Shown here in pieces: positions 1 to 6,943 of a DNA stretch of 16,716 nucleotides. The notes beneath the pieces were generated by a model. It was not told where the DNA came from, searched no databases, and saw nothing but the letters and a program-made list of their open reading frames with translations. The stretch's first letter is position 1. The number at the start of each line of letters is the position of its first letter. Source of the DNA: Chloroflexota bacterium (GTDB lineage Bacteria > Chloroflexota > Anaerolineae > Aggregatilineales > UBA2796); NCBI GenBank assembly GCA_003695215.1, contig RFIM01000286.1, positions 1 through 16,716 on the forward strand, written 5' to 3'. Position numbers and translations under genes: made by a program.

Positions 1-577
1 GGAAGCTGCCGCGCTTGAGCTCAAGGTCGTTGCGCGTGTAGAGAATAGTGACCAAGTGCCGCAGCACATCGTTGCGGCGCACTACCTGACCGACCTGCAA
101 GCTCAGCAGCACTCTTTCCCACGTCTGTGGGCTGACCAAGCCGTAGATACACGAGACCGAAGCGACGATCAGCACGTCGCGCCGCGTGAGCAACGCCGCC
201 GTTGCGGCCAGGCGCAAACGCTCGATCTCATCGTTGATATCGGCTTCTTTCTCAATGTAGAGATCAAGGCGCGGCACGTACGCCTCAGGCTGATAGTAAT
301 CATAGTAGCTGACGAAATATTCCACGGCATTGCGCGGGAAAAATTCCTTGAATTCGGCGTAGAGCTGCGCCGCAAGCGTCTTGTTGTGCGCCAAGACGAG
401 AGTCGGGCGCTGTAGGCGCTGCACCACTTGCGCGATCGTATACGTCTTGCCTGTGCCTGTGGCGCCCAGCAACGTCTGATGGCGCAAGCCGCGCTGAATG
501 CCTTCCACTAGCTTTTCGATCGCCTGTGGTTGATCGCCCGTCGGCTGATAAGGCGAGACTAACTCAAAGGCAGGCAT
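1..577 (-). CDS. uvrB: UvrB, excinuclease ABC subunit B (N-terminal part, cut by window edge)
   Basis: Damage-recognition helicase of UvrABC nucleotide excision repair: it is loaded by UvrA, verifies the lesion and recruits UvrC. About 192 residues are visible, covering the start of helicase domain 1. The Walker A motif GATGTGKT is at residues 38-45, the AHNKTLAAQLYAEFKEFFP block at about 63-81, the beta-hairpin region YYDYYQPEAYVP at 91-102 and VASVSCIYGL at about 138-147. All are diagnostic for UvrB. The ATG at 577 is chosen because AGGAG lies 5 bases upstream and the protein begins with the family's usual FxLxSPYxPxGDQPxAI pattern. The gene has its own promoter with a candidate LexA box over the predicted transcription start. 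It continues beyond base 1, so most of the protein is not seen. Confidence 0.97.
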   Translation of the reverse strand, partial: MPAFELVSPYQPTGDQPQAIEKLVEGIQRGLRHQTLLGATGTGKTYTIAQVVQRLQRPTLVLAHNKTLAAQLYAEFKEFFPRNAVEYFVSYYDYYQPEAYVPRLDLYIEKEADINDEIERLRLAATAALLTRRDVLIVASVSCIYGLVSPQTWERVLLSLQVGQVVRRNDVLRHLVTILYTRNDLELKRGSF

Positions 578-602
578 GCATGCTCCTCAATTCCGTGAGC
601 TT

Positions 603-614
603 GAACTGTTGTTC
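603..614 (-). promoter_or_regulatory. Candidate LexA (SOS) operator of uvrB
   Basis: A GAAC-N4-GTTC inverted repeat (GAACAACAGTTC on the minus strand) lies just downstream of the uvrB -10 box and spans the predicted transcription start near 610. GAAC-N4-GTTC is the core of the Gram-positive LexA box, a type also reported for the Chloroflexota member Dehalococcoides. The flanking bases are A and A rather than the usual C and G, so the match is to the core only. Confidence 0.6.
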
Positions 615-616
615 TA

Positions 617-646
617 ATTGTAGCGCATTGCGCAACCGCGTGCCAG
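617..646 (-). promoter_or_regulatory. uvrB promoter
   Basis: The minus strand shows a -10 TACAAT (622-617) and a -35-like CTGGCA (646-641) separated by 18 bases. The predicted start near 610 gives a leader of about 33 bases to the uvrB ATG at 577. A short palindrome TTGCGCAA (628-635) lies within the spacer. Confidence 0.55.
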
Positions 647-649
647 CGC

Positions 650-665
650 GCCTGACCAGTCAGGC
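650..665. repeat. Inverted repeat upstream of the uvrB promoter
   Basis: GCCTGACCAGTCAGGC has perfect 7-base arms around a central CA, 4 bases upstream of the uvrB -35. No run of T follows on either strand, so it is not a classical terminator. It may be a protein-binding site or a weak end for the upstream DUF5063 transcript. The rest of 666-794 holds nothing recognisable. Confidence 0.4.
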
Positions 666-794
666 ATACTCGCGCCAAGCCTACCTGATCGGCGTGACCA
701 AAGCGCCTTCTTCGAGACTATGGCAAGCTTGCTCAATCGCATTGCGCCCAAGAACAGGCGCAGTATGACGCTAGTCAGGAGGCTTGATGAAGCG

Positions 795-1298
795 CTAGAC
801 CTGCCCGCTATGCAGCTTGTTCATGGCGCTATGTAAGCCGCGCAGCGCGTCCACAGCATGATTGCCCCACGCGCGCTCCATGTGATACTGCCAATCCCAA
901 GCTGCTTGATGCATCAGAAGTGAATTGCCTGTGGCATAGCCCTCATCGAAGATGAGCAGGCCGCGCTTGACGTCGCGATAGATGCCGACAATGGCCTCTG
1001 AGAGCGAACCGACCACAGGCGCGCTCCACTCGTGCGCATCTTTGACTTGCCAGAAGAGCGTCAGCTCGGCGAAGCCTGGAAAATTGCTGAGTTCTTCGAC
1101 GCGCGGTTGAATCGGATTCTCAGGCGGCGCTTGCTCAGGCAGGAACAGCCCTGCACTGTACAAATTCGCCAATAAGATCGCGCCACGCAGCAGCCGCTCG
1201 CCAAGCTCAAAGGTATGCGACTCTTCGCAGAATTCGCAGAAGCGGCGCGCATTATCCACGAAATTGGCAACCTCAGGCGTCAGAATCCACTCAGACAT
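795..1298 (-). CDS. DUF5063 domain-containing protein
   Basis: A 167-residue soluble protein of unknown function with no signal peptide or membrane segment. It begins with a helical stretch (ANFVDNARRFCEFCEE, about residues 10-25), has a Pro-rich linker near 55-65, and ends with the WxWQYHMERAWGNHAVDALRGLH block (about 133-156). That block resembles the conserved C-terminal WxxxFxxHWGxHxxxALRALH region of DUF5063 proteins. I recognise the family from this pattern but know no biochemical role. The ATG at 1298 is preceded by AGGAG about 10 bases upstream. A TATAAT hexamer lies at 1329-1324, so the gene may have its own promoter just after the stop of the glycosyltransferase gene at 1333, or it may also be read from upstream. 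Three Cys and several acidic residues near residues 21-26 are visible; their role is unknown. Confidence 0.75.
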   Translation of the reverse strand: MSEWILTPEVANFVDNARRFCEFCEESHTFELGERLLRGAILLANLYSAGLFLPEQAPPENPIQPRVEELSNFPGFAELTLFWQVKDAHEWSAPVVGSLSEAIVGIYRDVKRGLLIFDEGYATGNSLLMHQAAWDWQYHMERAWGNHAVDALRGLHSAMNKLHSGQV

Positions 1299-1323
1299 CT
1301 TCTACCAGCTCCTGTGTTGCCCA

Positions 1324-1329
1324 ATTATA
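1324..1329 (-). promoter_or_regulatory. -10 element ahead of the DUF5063 gene
   Basis: A perfect TATAAT on the minus strand starts 4 bases after the preceding stop codon. The predicted start near 1317 gives a leader of about 19 bases that includes the AGGAG ribosome site. No good -35 is visible at 16-18 bases, so it may be weak or need an activator. Confidence 0.45.
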
Positions 1330-1332
1330 GCT

Positions 1333-3474
1333 TCATTCGGCGTGTAACGGCACGAAGAAGAGACTCTCGCCGTTTGGCAAAGGCAAACGCCTGAGTTCCT
1401 GATCATACCAGCCGATATAAAGCCGATAGTTGCCGCTTGGCAAGTCTGAGGGCAAACGCAGCGCTCGCGTCTCGGCGAAGCGCAAGCCGCTCGGCCAAAG
1501 CGAAGTCGGCAGGCCACTCGGCGACCCGTCGACTTGCGCCACGATCTGATCGCGCGCATCCAAGATGCCCAAGGCCAGCCGATAGTCGTTCATCGGCGAC
1601 CTAAGCGCTTCCCAGCTCAGTGTGATCCTCAGCTCGGCGCCGCTTTGCAACGTCTCTTGACTGAGCGTATAGCCAACTAAGCGCAGCGTCGCGCCGAAGC
1701 GCGCATCAGTGGCTCGGGCAGCTTGCGGCGGCTGCCAAGCCGAGTCGATCAAGACGGCGCCAGCGACCACAAGGCTCTCCAAAGGCACGCCTTCAGCCGT
1801 CAGCAATGGCAAGGTACGCTCAGTAGACGGCACGCGCCAGCCGAGCTGCACCAGCACTTGCATCGGCGCCTCAGGCGGCAGGTCCTGACGCATAGGCACG
1901 CTCAGCACGGCACGATAGAGCGCGTTCGGATCGAGCGAATCAGTTGGCGCCATGCCCAGATAGGTATCCACGCCGCCAATGCCTTCGCCCGTGCGTGGAT
2001 TGATGACAACAGCGTAGAAATGCGCGTTCTCAGCATGATTGCCCGAGAAGTACAGCGTCAGGCGCAATGGCTCGCCGCGCTGGATGACCGCCTTGTGCAG
2101 CGCGTAGGCGTGCAGCCTGAGCGTCTCGGCGCGCACCTCTAGCCGAACTGCGCTCTCAGGCACGCTCTCGACCACTTCAAGGCTCGGATAAGCGCGTGGC
2201 AAGGCGACAAATGGCGCGCTCAGCGCTGCTGCCGCAATTGGCACGACTGCCAAAGGCGCCAATCTGCCTAGCAGCGCACGCCAACCGAGCATCAGCATGA
2301 GCGCGAAGACGCCCGCAATTGGAAAATACAACCGCCCTTGCCCTGATGCCACGCGCAGCATCAGCACGAACATGACCACGTTCAGGCTCAGAAAGCAGCC
2401 CGCCAAAAAGATGGCGCCCATGCGCGCCGATCGCAGGCGCAGCGCCTGCCACAGCAGCCCAGCGCCGCCGATCAGCGTGAATGGCAGCACATAGGCGAAC
2501 AGCCACTCTGCGCCGCGTACATTCATGTAGCCCAAGATCATCCAGAAGGAATACCACGTGCCTTCGAATTCAGCCAGCATCAATGGCCGATCGCCGCGGC
2601 CCCACAGCGAGAGAATGGCCTCTGAGCTTAGAAAATCGCCGTTATAGAGCATGGCATTGCGCACGAACCACCAGCCGCTCAGCAGCGCTGCCGTGCCAAA
2701 AGCCACGCCTGCCCAGCGCAGCGCAAAGCGCCATGACCAGGCGCGCCACAGCACGCCGAACAGCGCTGCCAAGGCGATGTAGCCGAACAGCGCCGCGCCA
2801 TTGTGCTTGCTCAGAATGCCCACGCCCGCGCTCGCGCCGATCAGCAGCGCGTTGCGCAAGCTCCGATCGCCCGTCAGCGCCCGAGCGCACAAGTACACGC
2901 ACAGCGCGCTCATCAGCGTGACCATGTTATCGTCGTTGATGCTGCCGCTGATGTGGATGAAGGTCGGAATGTTGGCGAGCAGGAACATCGCTGCCAAGCC
3001 GACCGAGGCCCCAAACAGCCGCTTGCCCGTCAAGTATGTCAGCCAGAGCGTGCCGCAGCCCAAAGCCAGGCTATACAAGCGCAGCCGCCAGAAGGCGATA
3101 TGTGTATCGCTGCTGTAGCGCAGCCTGTGCAGATGGATATTCTGATTGGCATGGCTGACCATGCCAATGGAAGCGAATGGATTGTGAGCCTTGTACTCAG
3201 CGAAGTCCGTGCGTTGTGTATCGGCGACCAGCAGCGCGCCGATCAGGTAATATAGTGGCGGATGCCCGCGTTGCGTATCGCCGCGCGCAAAGACTGTCGC
3301 CCTATCCTCGATGATAGGCAAGCCCTCTTGCAGCAGGTAGTGGACGTACAGGAAATGCGGCACTTCATCCGGCGCCTCGCCCAGCGGCACAGCCAGCGCA
3401 TAGGCGAGCGCCAACGCGCAGAAATAAGCGCCGATCAAGGCTGCGCCTAGATCGGCTGAGCGCCTAGAGGCCAT
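1333..3474 (-). CDS. Polytopic glycosyltransferase (GT39/GT83-like, GT-C fold) with C-terminal beta-sandwich domains
   Basis: A likely 713-residue membrane enzyme that would move a sugar from a polyprenyl-phosphate donor to an extracytoplasmic acceptor. An N-terminal membrane helix (about 10-31) is followed by the acidic metal/catalytic-type motif APDEVPHF (Asp36, Glu37, His40) and RGHPPLYY near 69-76, typical of GT-C enzymes. Around nine further hydrophobic segments reach about residue 440. The last 250 or so residues are soluble and rich in beta-strand patterns. They look like two related modules, each ending in an YRLYIGWYD- or LVQLGWR-like strand. The ATG at 3474 is chosen over upstream starts because it overlaps the nitrilase stop by only 11 bases, whereas longer versions add a non-hydrophobic N-terminus inside the nitrilase gene. 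It is co-transcribed with the nitrilase gene. The acceptor and sugar are unknown; a DUF2142-type protein is an alternative name. Confidence 0.8.
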   Translation of the reverse strand: MASRRSADLGAALIGAYFCALALAYALAVPLGEAPDEVPHFLYVHYLLQEGLPIIEDRATVFARGDTQRGHPPLYYLIGALLVADTQRTDFAEYKAHNPFASIGMVSHANQNIHLHRLRYSSDTHIAFWRLRLYSLALGCGTLWLTYLTGKRLFGASVGLAAMFLLANIPTFIHISGSINDDNMVTLMSALCVYLCARALTGDRSLRNALLIGASAGVGILSKHNGAALFGYIALAALFGVLWRAWSWRFALRWAGVAFGTAALLSGWWFVRNAMLYNGDFLSSEAILSLWGRGDRPLMLAEFEGTWYSFWMILGYMNVRGAEWLFAYVLPFTLIGGAGLLWQALRLRSARMGAIFLAGCFLSLNVVMFVLMLRVASGQGRLYFPIAGVFALMLMLGWRALLGRLAPLAVVPIAAAALSAPFVALPRAYPSLEVVESVPESAVRLEVRAETLRLHAYALHKAVIQRGEPLRLTLYFSGNHAENAHFYAVVINPRTGEGIGGVDTYLGMAPTDSLDPNALYRAVLSVPMRQDLPPEAPMQVLVQLGWRVPSTERTLPLLTAEGVPLESLVVAGAVLIDSAWQPPQAARATDARFGATLRLVGYTLSQETLQSGAELRITLSWEALRSPMNDYRLALGILDARDQIVAQVDGSPSGLPTSLWPSGLRFAETRALRLPSDLPSGNYRLYIGWYDQELRRLPLPNGESLFFVPLHAE

Positions 3475-4252
3475 AGACGTTTGGACGACGATCATTGAGC
3501 ACAGGCAAGCGCTGCTGCACCTCACCGACCAGATCAGTGTTGATCCGCACTGTCAGCAGCATCTCTTCGCTGCCCGCTTCAGCCACTAATTCGCCCCATG
3601 GATCGACGATCATCGAATGGCCGCCAAAGCGCGTGCCGTTATACTCACCGACGCGATTGCAGCCGATCACGAAGGCCTGATTTTCGATCGCGCGCGCTTG
3701 CAGCAGCGTCCGCCAATGTTGTAGGCGCGCCTGAGGCCATTCCGCAGGCACCACGATCAGCTTGGCGCCATCGATAAAGTAGCGCCTGAACAGCTCAGGG
3801 AAGCGCAGATCGTAGCAGATGGCGCAGCCGAGCGTGCCCCAGGGCAAGTCCACGCTCAGCGGCGCCTCGCCAGCAGCCAGATACTTCGGCTCGTCCATTG
3901 GCTCGAACAGATGCACCTTGCGGTAGACGCCCAGCACGCCCGCCTGTGGCGAGAAAACCGCCATGCTGTTATAGACGTTGATGCCGCGCTTCTCCAGCAT
4001 GGAGCCGAGGATGAACAGCTTTTGCGCCCGCGAGAGCGCCGCCACTTGTGCAAACAGCCCGCCCGCCAATGGGCTGGCAACTTCCTTCGCTTTCTCTAGC
4101 ATATAGCCGTTATCCCATAGCTCTGGGAAGACCACCAGCTCGGCGCCGCGCCGCGCCGCCTCTTCGGTCAGCGCTTGCATGGTGGCCCAGTTTTTGCGCG
4201 GGTCGCCATCCTTGATGTGCATTTGGGCTACGCATAGCGTGAATGCTGGCAT
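3464..4252 (-). CDS. Carbon-nitrogen hydrolase (nitrilase superfamily, Nit2/omega-amidase-like)
   Basis: A cytoplasmic amidohydrolase of 262 residues that cleaves a non-peptide C-N bond. The Glu-Lys-Cys triad is intact: Glu44 in VFPELWDNGY, Lys112 in YRKVHLFE and Cys146 in GCAICYDLRFPELFR. Further family marks are VPAEWP (about 168-173), the RAIENQAFVIGCNRVG stretch (187-202) and the HSMIVDPWGE strand (212-221). Length and motif order fit the Nit2/omega-amidase/YafV branch, but substrate cannot be set from sequence; alpha-ketoglutaramate or deaminated glutathione are family possibilities. The ATG at 4252 has AAAGGA 6-7 bases upstream. The gene is first in a two-gene unit with the overlapping glycosyltransferase gene and has an extended -10 promoter 35 bases upstream. 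No functional link with the glycosyltransferase is apparent. Confidence 0.93.
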   Translation of the reverse strand: MPAFTLCVAQMHIKDGDPRKNWATMQALTEEAARRGAELVVFPELWDNGYMLEKAKEVASPLAGGLFAQVAALSRAQKLFILGSMLEKRGINVYNSMAVFSPQAGVLGVYRKVHLFEPMDEPKYLAAGEAPLSVDLPWGTLGCAICYDLRFPELFRRYFIDGAKLIVVPAEWPQARLQHWRTLLQARAIENQAFVIGCNRVGEYNGTRFGGHSMIVDPWGELVAEAGSEEMLLTVRINTDLVGEVQQRLPVLNDRRPNVYGL

Positions 4253-4286
4253 GCCAATTCCTTTCTATGTCGTCGCGATGCCGTCT

Positions 4287-4295
4287 ATTATAGCA
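4287..4295 (-). promoter_or_regulatory. Extended -10 promoter of the nitrilase-glycosyltransferase unit
   Basis: The minus strand reads TGCTATAAT, a TGn extension plus a perfect -10 hexamer. The -35 position (GGCAGC) is poor, as expected for an extended -10 promoter. Predicted start near 4280 gives a leader of about 28 bases with AAAGGA. Confidence 0.65.
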
Positions 4296-4476
4296 AAAGC
4301 CCGCCGAATGCTGCCGAGCTGTGCTCAGTTGCAGCAGCCCTGCTGCTGCAGCGCGCTTTCGATCTGCTTGGCTGTTGCGTGCGCCAGTCCGCCGATCCAC
4401 TCGCCTGGGGCGATCTATTGGGCAGCCGTGCGGATGTCAACGGGCTGTACAATACCTACTGCTCGGCGCTTGGATA

Positions 4477-4485
4477 TGATATAAT
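4477..4485 (+). promoter_or_regulatory. Extended -10 promoter of tRNA-Arg
   Basis: TGATATAAT, a TGn extension plus perfect TATAAT, ends 18 bases before the tRNA 5' end. The -35 position (TACTGC) is poor. It probably drives the tRNA and, by read-through, the secreted-protein gene that follows. Confidence 0.7.
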
Positions 4486-4503
4486 AGGGTGCGTTAGCAA
4501 TGC

Positions 4504-4576
4504 GCTCTCGTAGTTCAGTGGATAGAACGCGGGTTTCCTAAACCTGATGTCGGGGGTTCGAATCCCTCCGAGAGCA
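4504..4576 (+). tRNA. tRNA-Arg (anticodon CCT)
   Basis: A 73-base cloverleaf that decodes AGG. Acceptor GCTCTCG (4504-4510) pairs with CGAGAGC (4569-4575), with discriminator A at 4576. The D arm is GTTC/GAAC around AGTGGATA. The anticodon stem CGGGT/ACCTG (one G-T pair) holds the loop TTCCTAA with CCT at 4537-4539. The T arm is GGGGG/CCCTC with loop TTCGAAT. The 3' CCA is not encoded. Confidence 0.96.
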
Positions 4577-4580
4577 CTGG

Positions 4581-4596
4581 GCAGCTTGCAAGCTGC
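4581..4596 (+). repeat. Perfect 16-base palindrome after tRNA-Arg
   Basis: GCAGCTTGCAAGCTGC starts 4 bases after the tRNA discriminator base. As RNA it can fold into a 6-bp stem with a TGCA loop, followed by ATTT. It could be a weak terminator or a processing hairpin, or an operator for the next gene, for which no separate promoter is seen. Confidence 0.45.
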
Positions 4597-4638
4597 ATTT
4601 CGGCTATCGTCTGTTTTTGGGAGCAAGGAGCGCCTGTG

Positions 4639-5361
4639 ATGCTAAAAAGACTGGCCGCGCTAAGCCTATTGGCCGCACTTGTATTTCACGCGCTGCCTGC
4701 GCTACGCGCACAAGAGGCCGAGCCTATCGCCTACGGCGAGTCAGCCAGCGGCAGCTTTGCCAATGGCGGTCAGGCGCTTTTCACCTTTGATGGCAAGGCA
4801 GGCGATGTCATCTACATTTTTCCGCAAGGCACAGACCTGTTCTCTACCCTAGAGTTCGACATCCGACTCAGCAATAGCCGTAATGCTGCTGTCGGCAAGC
4901 TCTACAACAAAGATCGTCTGCAGCCCGTCTTGTTGGCGGAGCTGCCTGCTGACGATCGCTATACCATCACGCTGATCGGCAAGGGCAGCGGCGATTATCT
5001 GCTCAGCCTTGAGAAGACGCTCAACCTGTTGCCCGATTCGCTAGCTGAAGGCAAAATTTCTTCCAACGAGAGCCATTTTTACCTGATTCGCGGCTCGCAG
5101 CCGCTCAAAATCAGCTTGACCTACACGCGCCTGAGCGGCACCTTCAGCCCTGAGCTGCGCATCGAAGAATTCACTCAAGGCATCCCACGCGAGGTCGCGG
5201 CGATCTCAGGGCGCGCGCTGCGTGTGGCCACGCTCGCACTGAGCCTTGAGGCAAACGTAGAATATTTGGTCACGCTCGCCCAGAAACCGTTCGATTTCGC
5301 AAGCATCCTTGAGAGAACTACGCCGCTGAGCTACCAGATCAGTGTCAAAAGCGATCGCTAG
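4639..5361 (+). CDS. Secreted protein with two PPC-like beta-sandwich domains
   Basis: A 240-residue exported protein of unknown function. Residues 2-24 form a signal peptide (LKRLAAL, a hydrophobic core, then a likely cut after ALRA before QEAEP). Two similar all-beta modules follow, at about 30-127 and 136-238. The first begins with GESASGSFANGGQALFTFDG and ends in GSGDYLLSLEKT. The second begins with LAEGKISSNESHFYLIRG and ends in a Tyr-rich strand. This layout resembles bacterial pre-peptidase C-terminal (PPC) domains, usually accessory or adhesion modules of secreted proteins, but no enzyme domain is attached here. The ATG at 4639 sits 8 bases after AGGAG; a GTG at 4636 directly before it is equally possible. 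It is probably read from the tRNA-Arg promoter. Confidence 0.75.
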   Translation: MLKRLAALSLLAALVFHALPALRAQEAEPIAYGESASGSFANGGQALFTFDGKAGDVIYIFPQGTDLFSTLEFDIRLSNSRNAAVGKLYNKDRLQPVLLAELPADDRYTITLIGKGSGDYLLSLEKTLNLLPDSLAEGKISSNESHFYLIRGSQPLKISLTYTRLSGTFSPELRIEEFTQGIPREVAAISGRALRVATLALSLEANVEYLVTLAQKPFDFASILERTTPLSYQISVKSDR

Positions 5362-5364
5362 CGC

Positions 5365-5393
5365 TTGGAATTAGCCTGCGCTTTTGCCATAAT
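5365..5393 (+). promoter_or_regulatory. Promoter for a leaderless DUF218 message
   Basis: -35 TTGGAA (5365-5370), a 17-base spacer, and extended -10 TGCCATAAT with the hexamer CATAAT at 5388-5393. A start 7 bases after the -10 falls on the A of the ATG at 5400, and there is no Shine-Dalgarno sequence before that ATG. Confidence 0.6.
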
Positions 5394-5399
5394 TGGCTC

Positions 5400-6002
5400 A
5401 TGCAACAGCGAACAGCTTTGAGGCGATTGCTGCTCCTCATGCTTGGCGCAGCGCTGCTGATGCCAAGCATAGGCGCTATTTTCATCTACAGCTATGGGCA
5501 AGTTGACCGCGCCGCGCCGGCTGACGCCATCGTCATTCTAGGTGCAGGCACGCGGCGCGATGGCACGCCTTCCTACAGCTATGCGCGGCGTATTCGGCAC
5601 GCTTTAGCGCTCTACGCACAAGGCTATGCGCCGCGCTTGATCTGCACAGGCGGCTACACGCAGCAGCATCCGAAATCGGAAGGCGCCGCCTGCGCTGAGA
5701 TGCTACGCAAGCACGGCGTGCCTGAGAGCGCAATCTTTTACGAGGAGCACAGCCGCAACACTGAAGAGAACGCGCTCTACACCTACCAAATCTTGGCACA
5801 GCATGGCTGGCAGAGCGTCCTGCTGGTCAGCGATGGCTACCATCTCTTCCGCGCTGAGGCTGTTTTCCGCGCCTATGGCCTGGCAGTCAGCAGCAGCTCT
5901 GCTCAGCTCAGCAGCGGCGCCCTGCCATGGCAATCGGTCATCCGCAACATGCTGCGCGAGACAGCCGCTTTCGCCTGGTGGCAACTGCGCCGCTGGCTTT
6001 AA
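5400..6002 (+). CDS. YdcF/SanA-family DUF218 membrane protein
   Basis: A 200-residue protein anchored by one N-terminal helix (about 9-31) with the DUF218 domain outside the membrane. Family marks are ADAIVILGAG (41-50), ICTGGY (81-86), SRNTEENA (118-125) and SDGYHLFRA (144-152), the last being the usual SDxxHxxRA site. Relatives (SanA, YdcF, ElyC) affect envelope integrity and polyprenyl-phosphate or peptidoglycan precursor use; the chemistry is not settled. The ATG at 5400 is supported by position, not by a ribosome site: none is visible, and the promoter places transcription start on the ATG itself. The stop TAA (6000-6002) interlocks with the stop of the opposing FAH-family gene. The 38 bases before it separate it from the secreted-protein gene, with which it may also be co-transcribed. 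Confidence 0.92.
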   Translation: MQQRTALRRLLLLMLGAALLMPSIGAIFIYSYGQVDRAAPADAIVILGAGTRRDGTPSYSYARRIRHALALYAQGYAPRLICTGGYTQQHPKSEGAACAEMLRKHGVPESAIFYEEHSRNTEENALYTYQILAQHGWQSVLLVSDGYHLFRAEAVFRAYGLAVSSSSAQLSSGALPWQSVIRNMLRETAAFAWWQLRRWL

Positions 6003-6943
6003 CCGACGCGATTGCGCAAAGTGCCGATGCGCTCGATCGCCAGCTCGACGATATCGCCGTGCTGCAGCCAAGGACCTTCGCCATGCGTCAGCTCCAGCAA
6101 GCAGCCTGTGCCAACTGTGCCGCTGCCGATCACATCGCCTGGCTGCAAGGTGACCGCCTGCGAAGCGCGCGCGATCATCTGCCCAAACGACCAGTAGAGT
6201 TCGGCCATGTTGCCGCGTGAGCGCTCCACACCGTTCACACGCGCCACCATTTGCAAATCGAAGACGCCGTGCCGCTCTGTGCGCCGATCTGCCAGCTCAT
6301 CCAGCGTCACGAGGCACGGCCCAAGCGATTTAGCGAAGTCCTTGCCTTTAGCAGGCCCTAAGCCGACGCGCATCTCCAGGCGCTGTACATCGCGCGCCGA
6401 CCAGTCGTTCAGGATCGTGAAGCCGAGGATATAGTCTTCCGCCTGATTGGCGGGAATATCGCGCCCTGCCTTGCCGATGACCGCGGCGATCTCCAATTCG
6501 TAATCGAGCGCGGCTGTGTAAGCAGGATACGGCACAGTATCGTCATTGCCGCATAGCGTGCCATGATGTGCGTAGTAGAAAACAGGTATCTCGTACCACT
6601 CGGGTGGCACTTCGCGGCCGCGAATGGCATTAGCTGCCTTGACGTGCCGCTCAAAGGCGTAAAAATCGCGCAAGGTGCGCGGCAGCAACGGCGGATGTAG
6701 CTTGCAGTGCTCTAGCGGGAAGGTGCGCCGCGCATGCCCGCGCAGAACAGGCGCAGCGCCTTGTAGGCAGGCGGCGTACATGGCGCGGATATCTTCAAAG
6801 GCAGGTGCGCCGCGCCAAATGTAATCAGAGAGCGTGCCGCGCTCGCTCTCGCCAATCTCGACGATCTGATCGTTCACGATCACGCCAAAGCGCGGATGAG
6901 CAGGCTCATCGGGCAGCTGTGGCGAGAACTCGACTAGCTGCAT
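5999..6943 (-). CDS. Fumarylacetoacetate hydrolase (FAH) family protein
   Basis: A 314-residue metal-dependent hydrolase or decarboxylase-type enzyme acting on a beta-diketo or acylpyruvate-like substrate, in the cytoplasm. Probable metal ligands by comparison with FAH are Asp93 (LRDFYAFERH), Glu149 and Glu151 (LDYELEIAAVIG) and Asp180 (ILNDWSARDVQ); His100 matches the catalytic His. The FAH oxyanion region GPAKGKDFAKSLGPCLV (196-212) and the C-terminal PGDVIGSGTVGTG (268-280) are also present. An N-terminal domain of about 75 residues precedes the catalytic domain, as in true FAH rather than the short UGL/YcgM-like forms. The substrate cannot be named from sequence. The ATG at 6943 abuts the TGA of the Lgt-like gene and has AAAGGAAAAGG upstream, so translation is likely coupled. 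It is the last gene of the prfB operon and ends on a shared TTAA with the DUF218 gene. Confidence 0.93.
   Translation of the reverse strand: MQLVEFSPQLPDEPAHPRFGVIVNDQIVEIGESERGTLSDYIWRGAPAFEDIRAMYAACLQGAAPVLRGHARRTFPLEHCKLHPPLLPRTLRDFYAFERHVKAANAIRGREVPPEWYEIPVFYYAHHGTLCGNDDTVPYPAYTAALDYELEIAAVIGKAGRDIPANQAEDYILGFTILNDWSARDVQRLEMRVGLGPAKGKDFAKSLGPCLVTLDELADRRTERHGVFDLQMVARVNGVERSRGNMAELYWSFGQMIARASQAVTLQPGDVIGSGTVGTGCLLELTHGEGPWLQHGDIVELAIERIGTLRNRVG

Noticed and set aside
3474..3525. Longer start of the glycosyltransferase gene at 3525
   Set aside because: It would overlap the nitrilase gene by 62 bases and add a Cys-rich stretch before the membrane helix; the start at 3474 gives a normal short overlap.
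4179..4484. A 101-codon plus-strand frame over the nitrilase 5' end
   Set aside because: Its first half is antisense to the nitrilase gene, its translation is low-complexity Cys/Ala/Pro, and it has no ribosome site.
5351..5358. GCGATCGC octamer as a cyanobacterial HIP1-like repeat
   Set aside because: I noticed it as a complete octamer at this one position; isolated occurrence is expected by chance in this composition.
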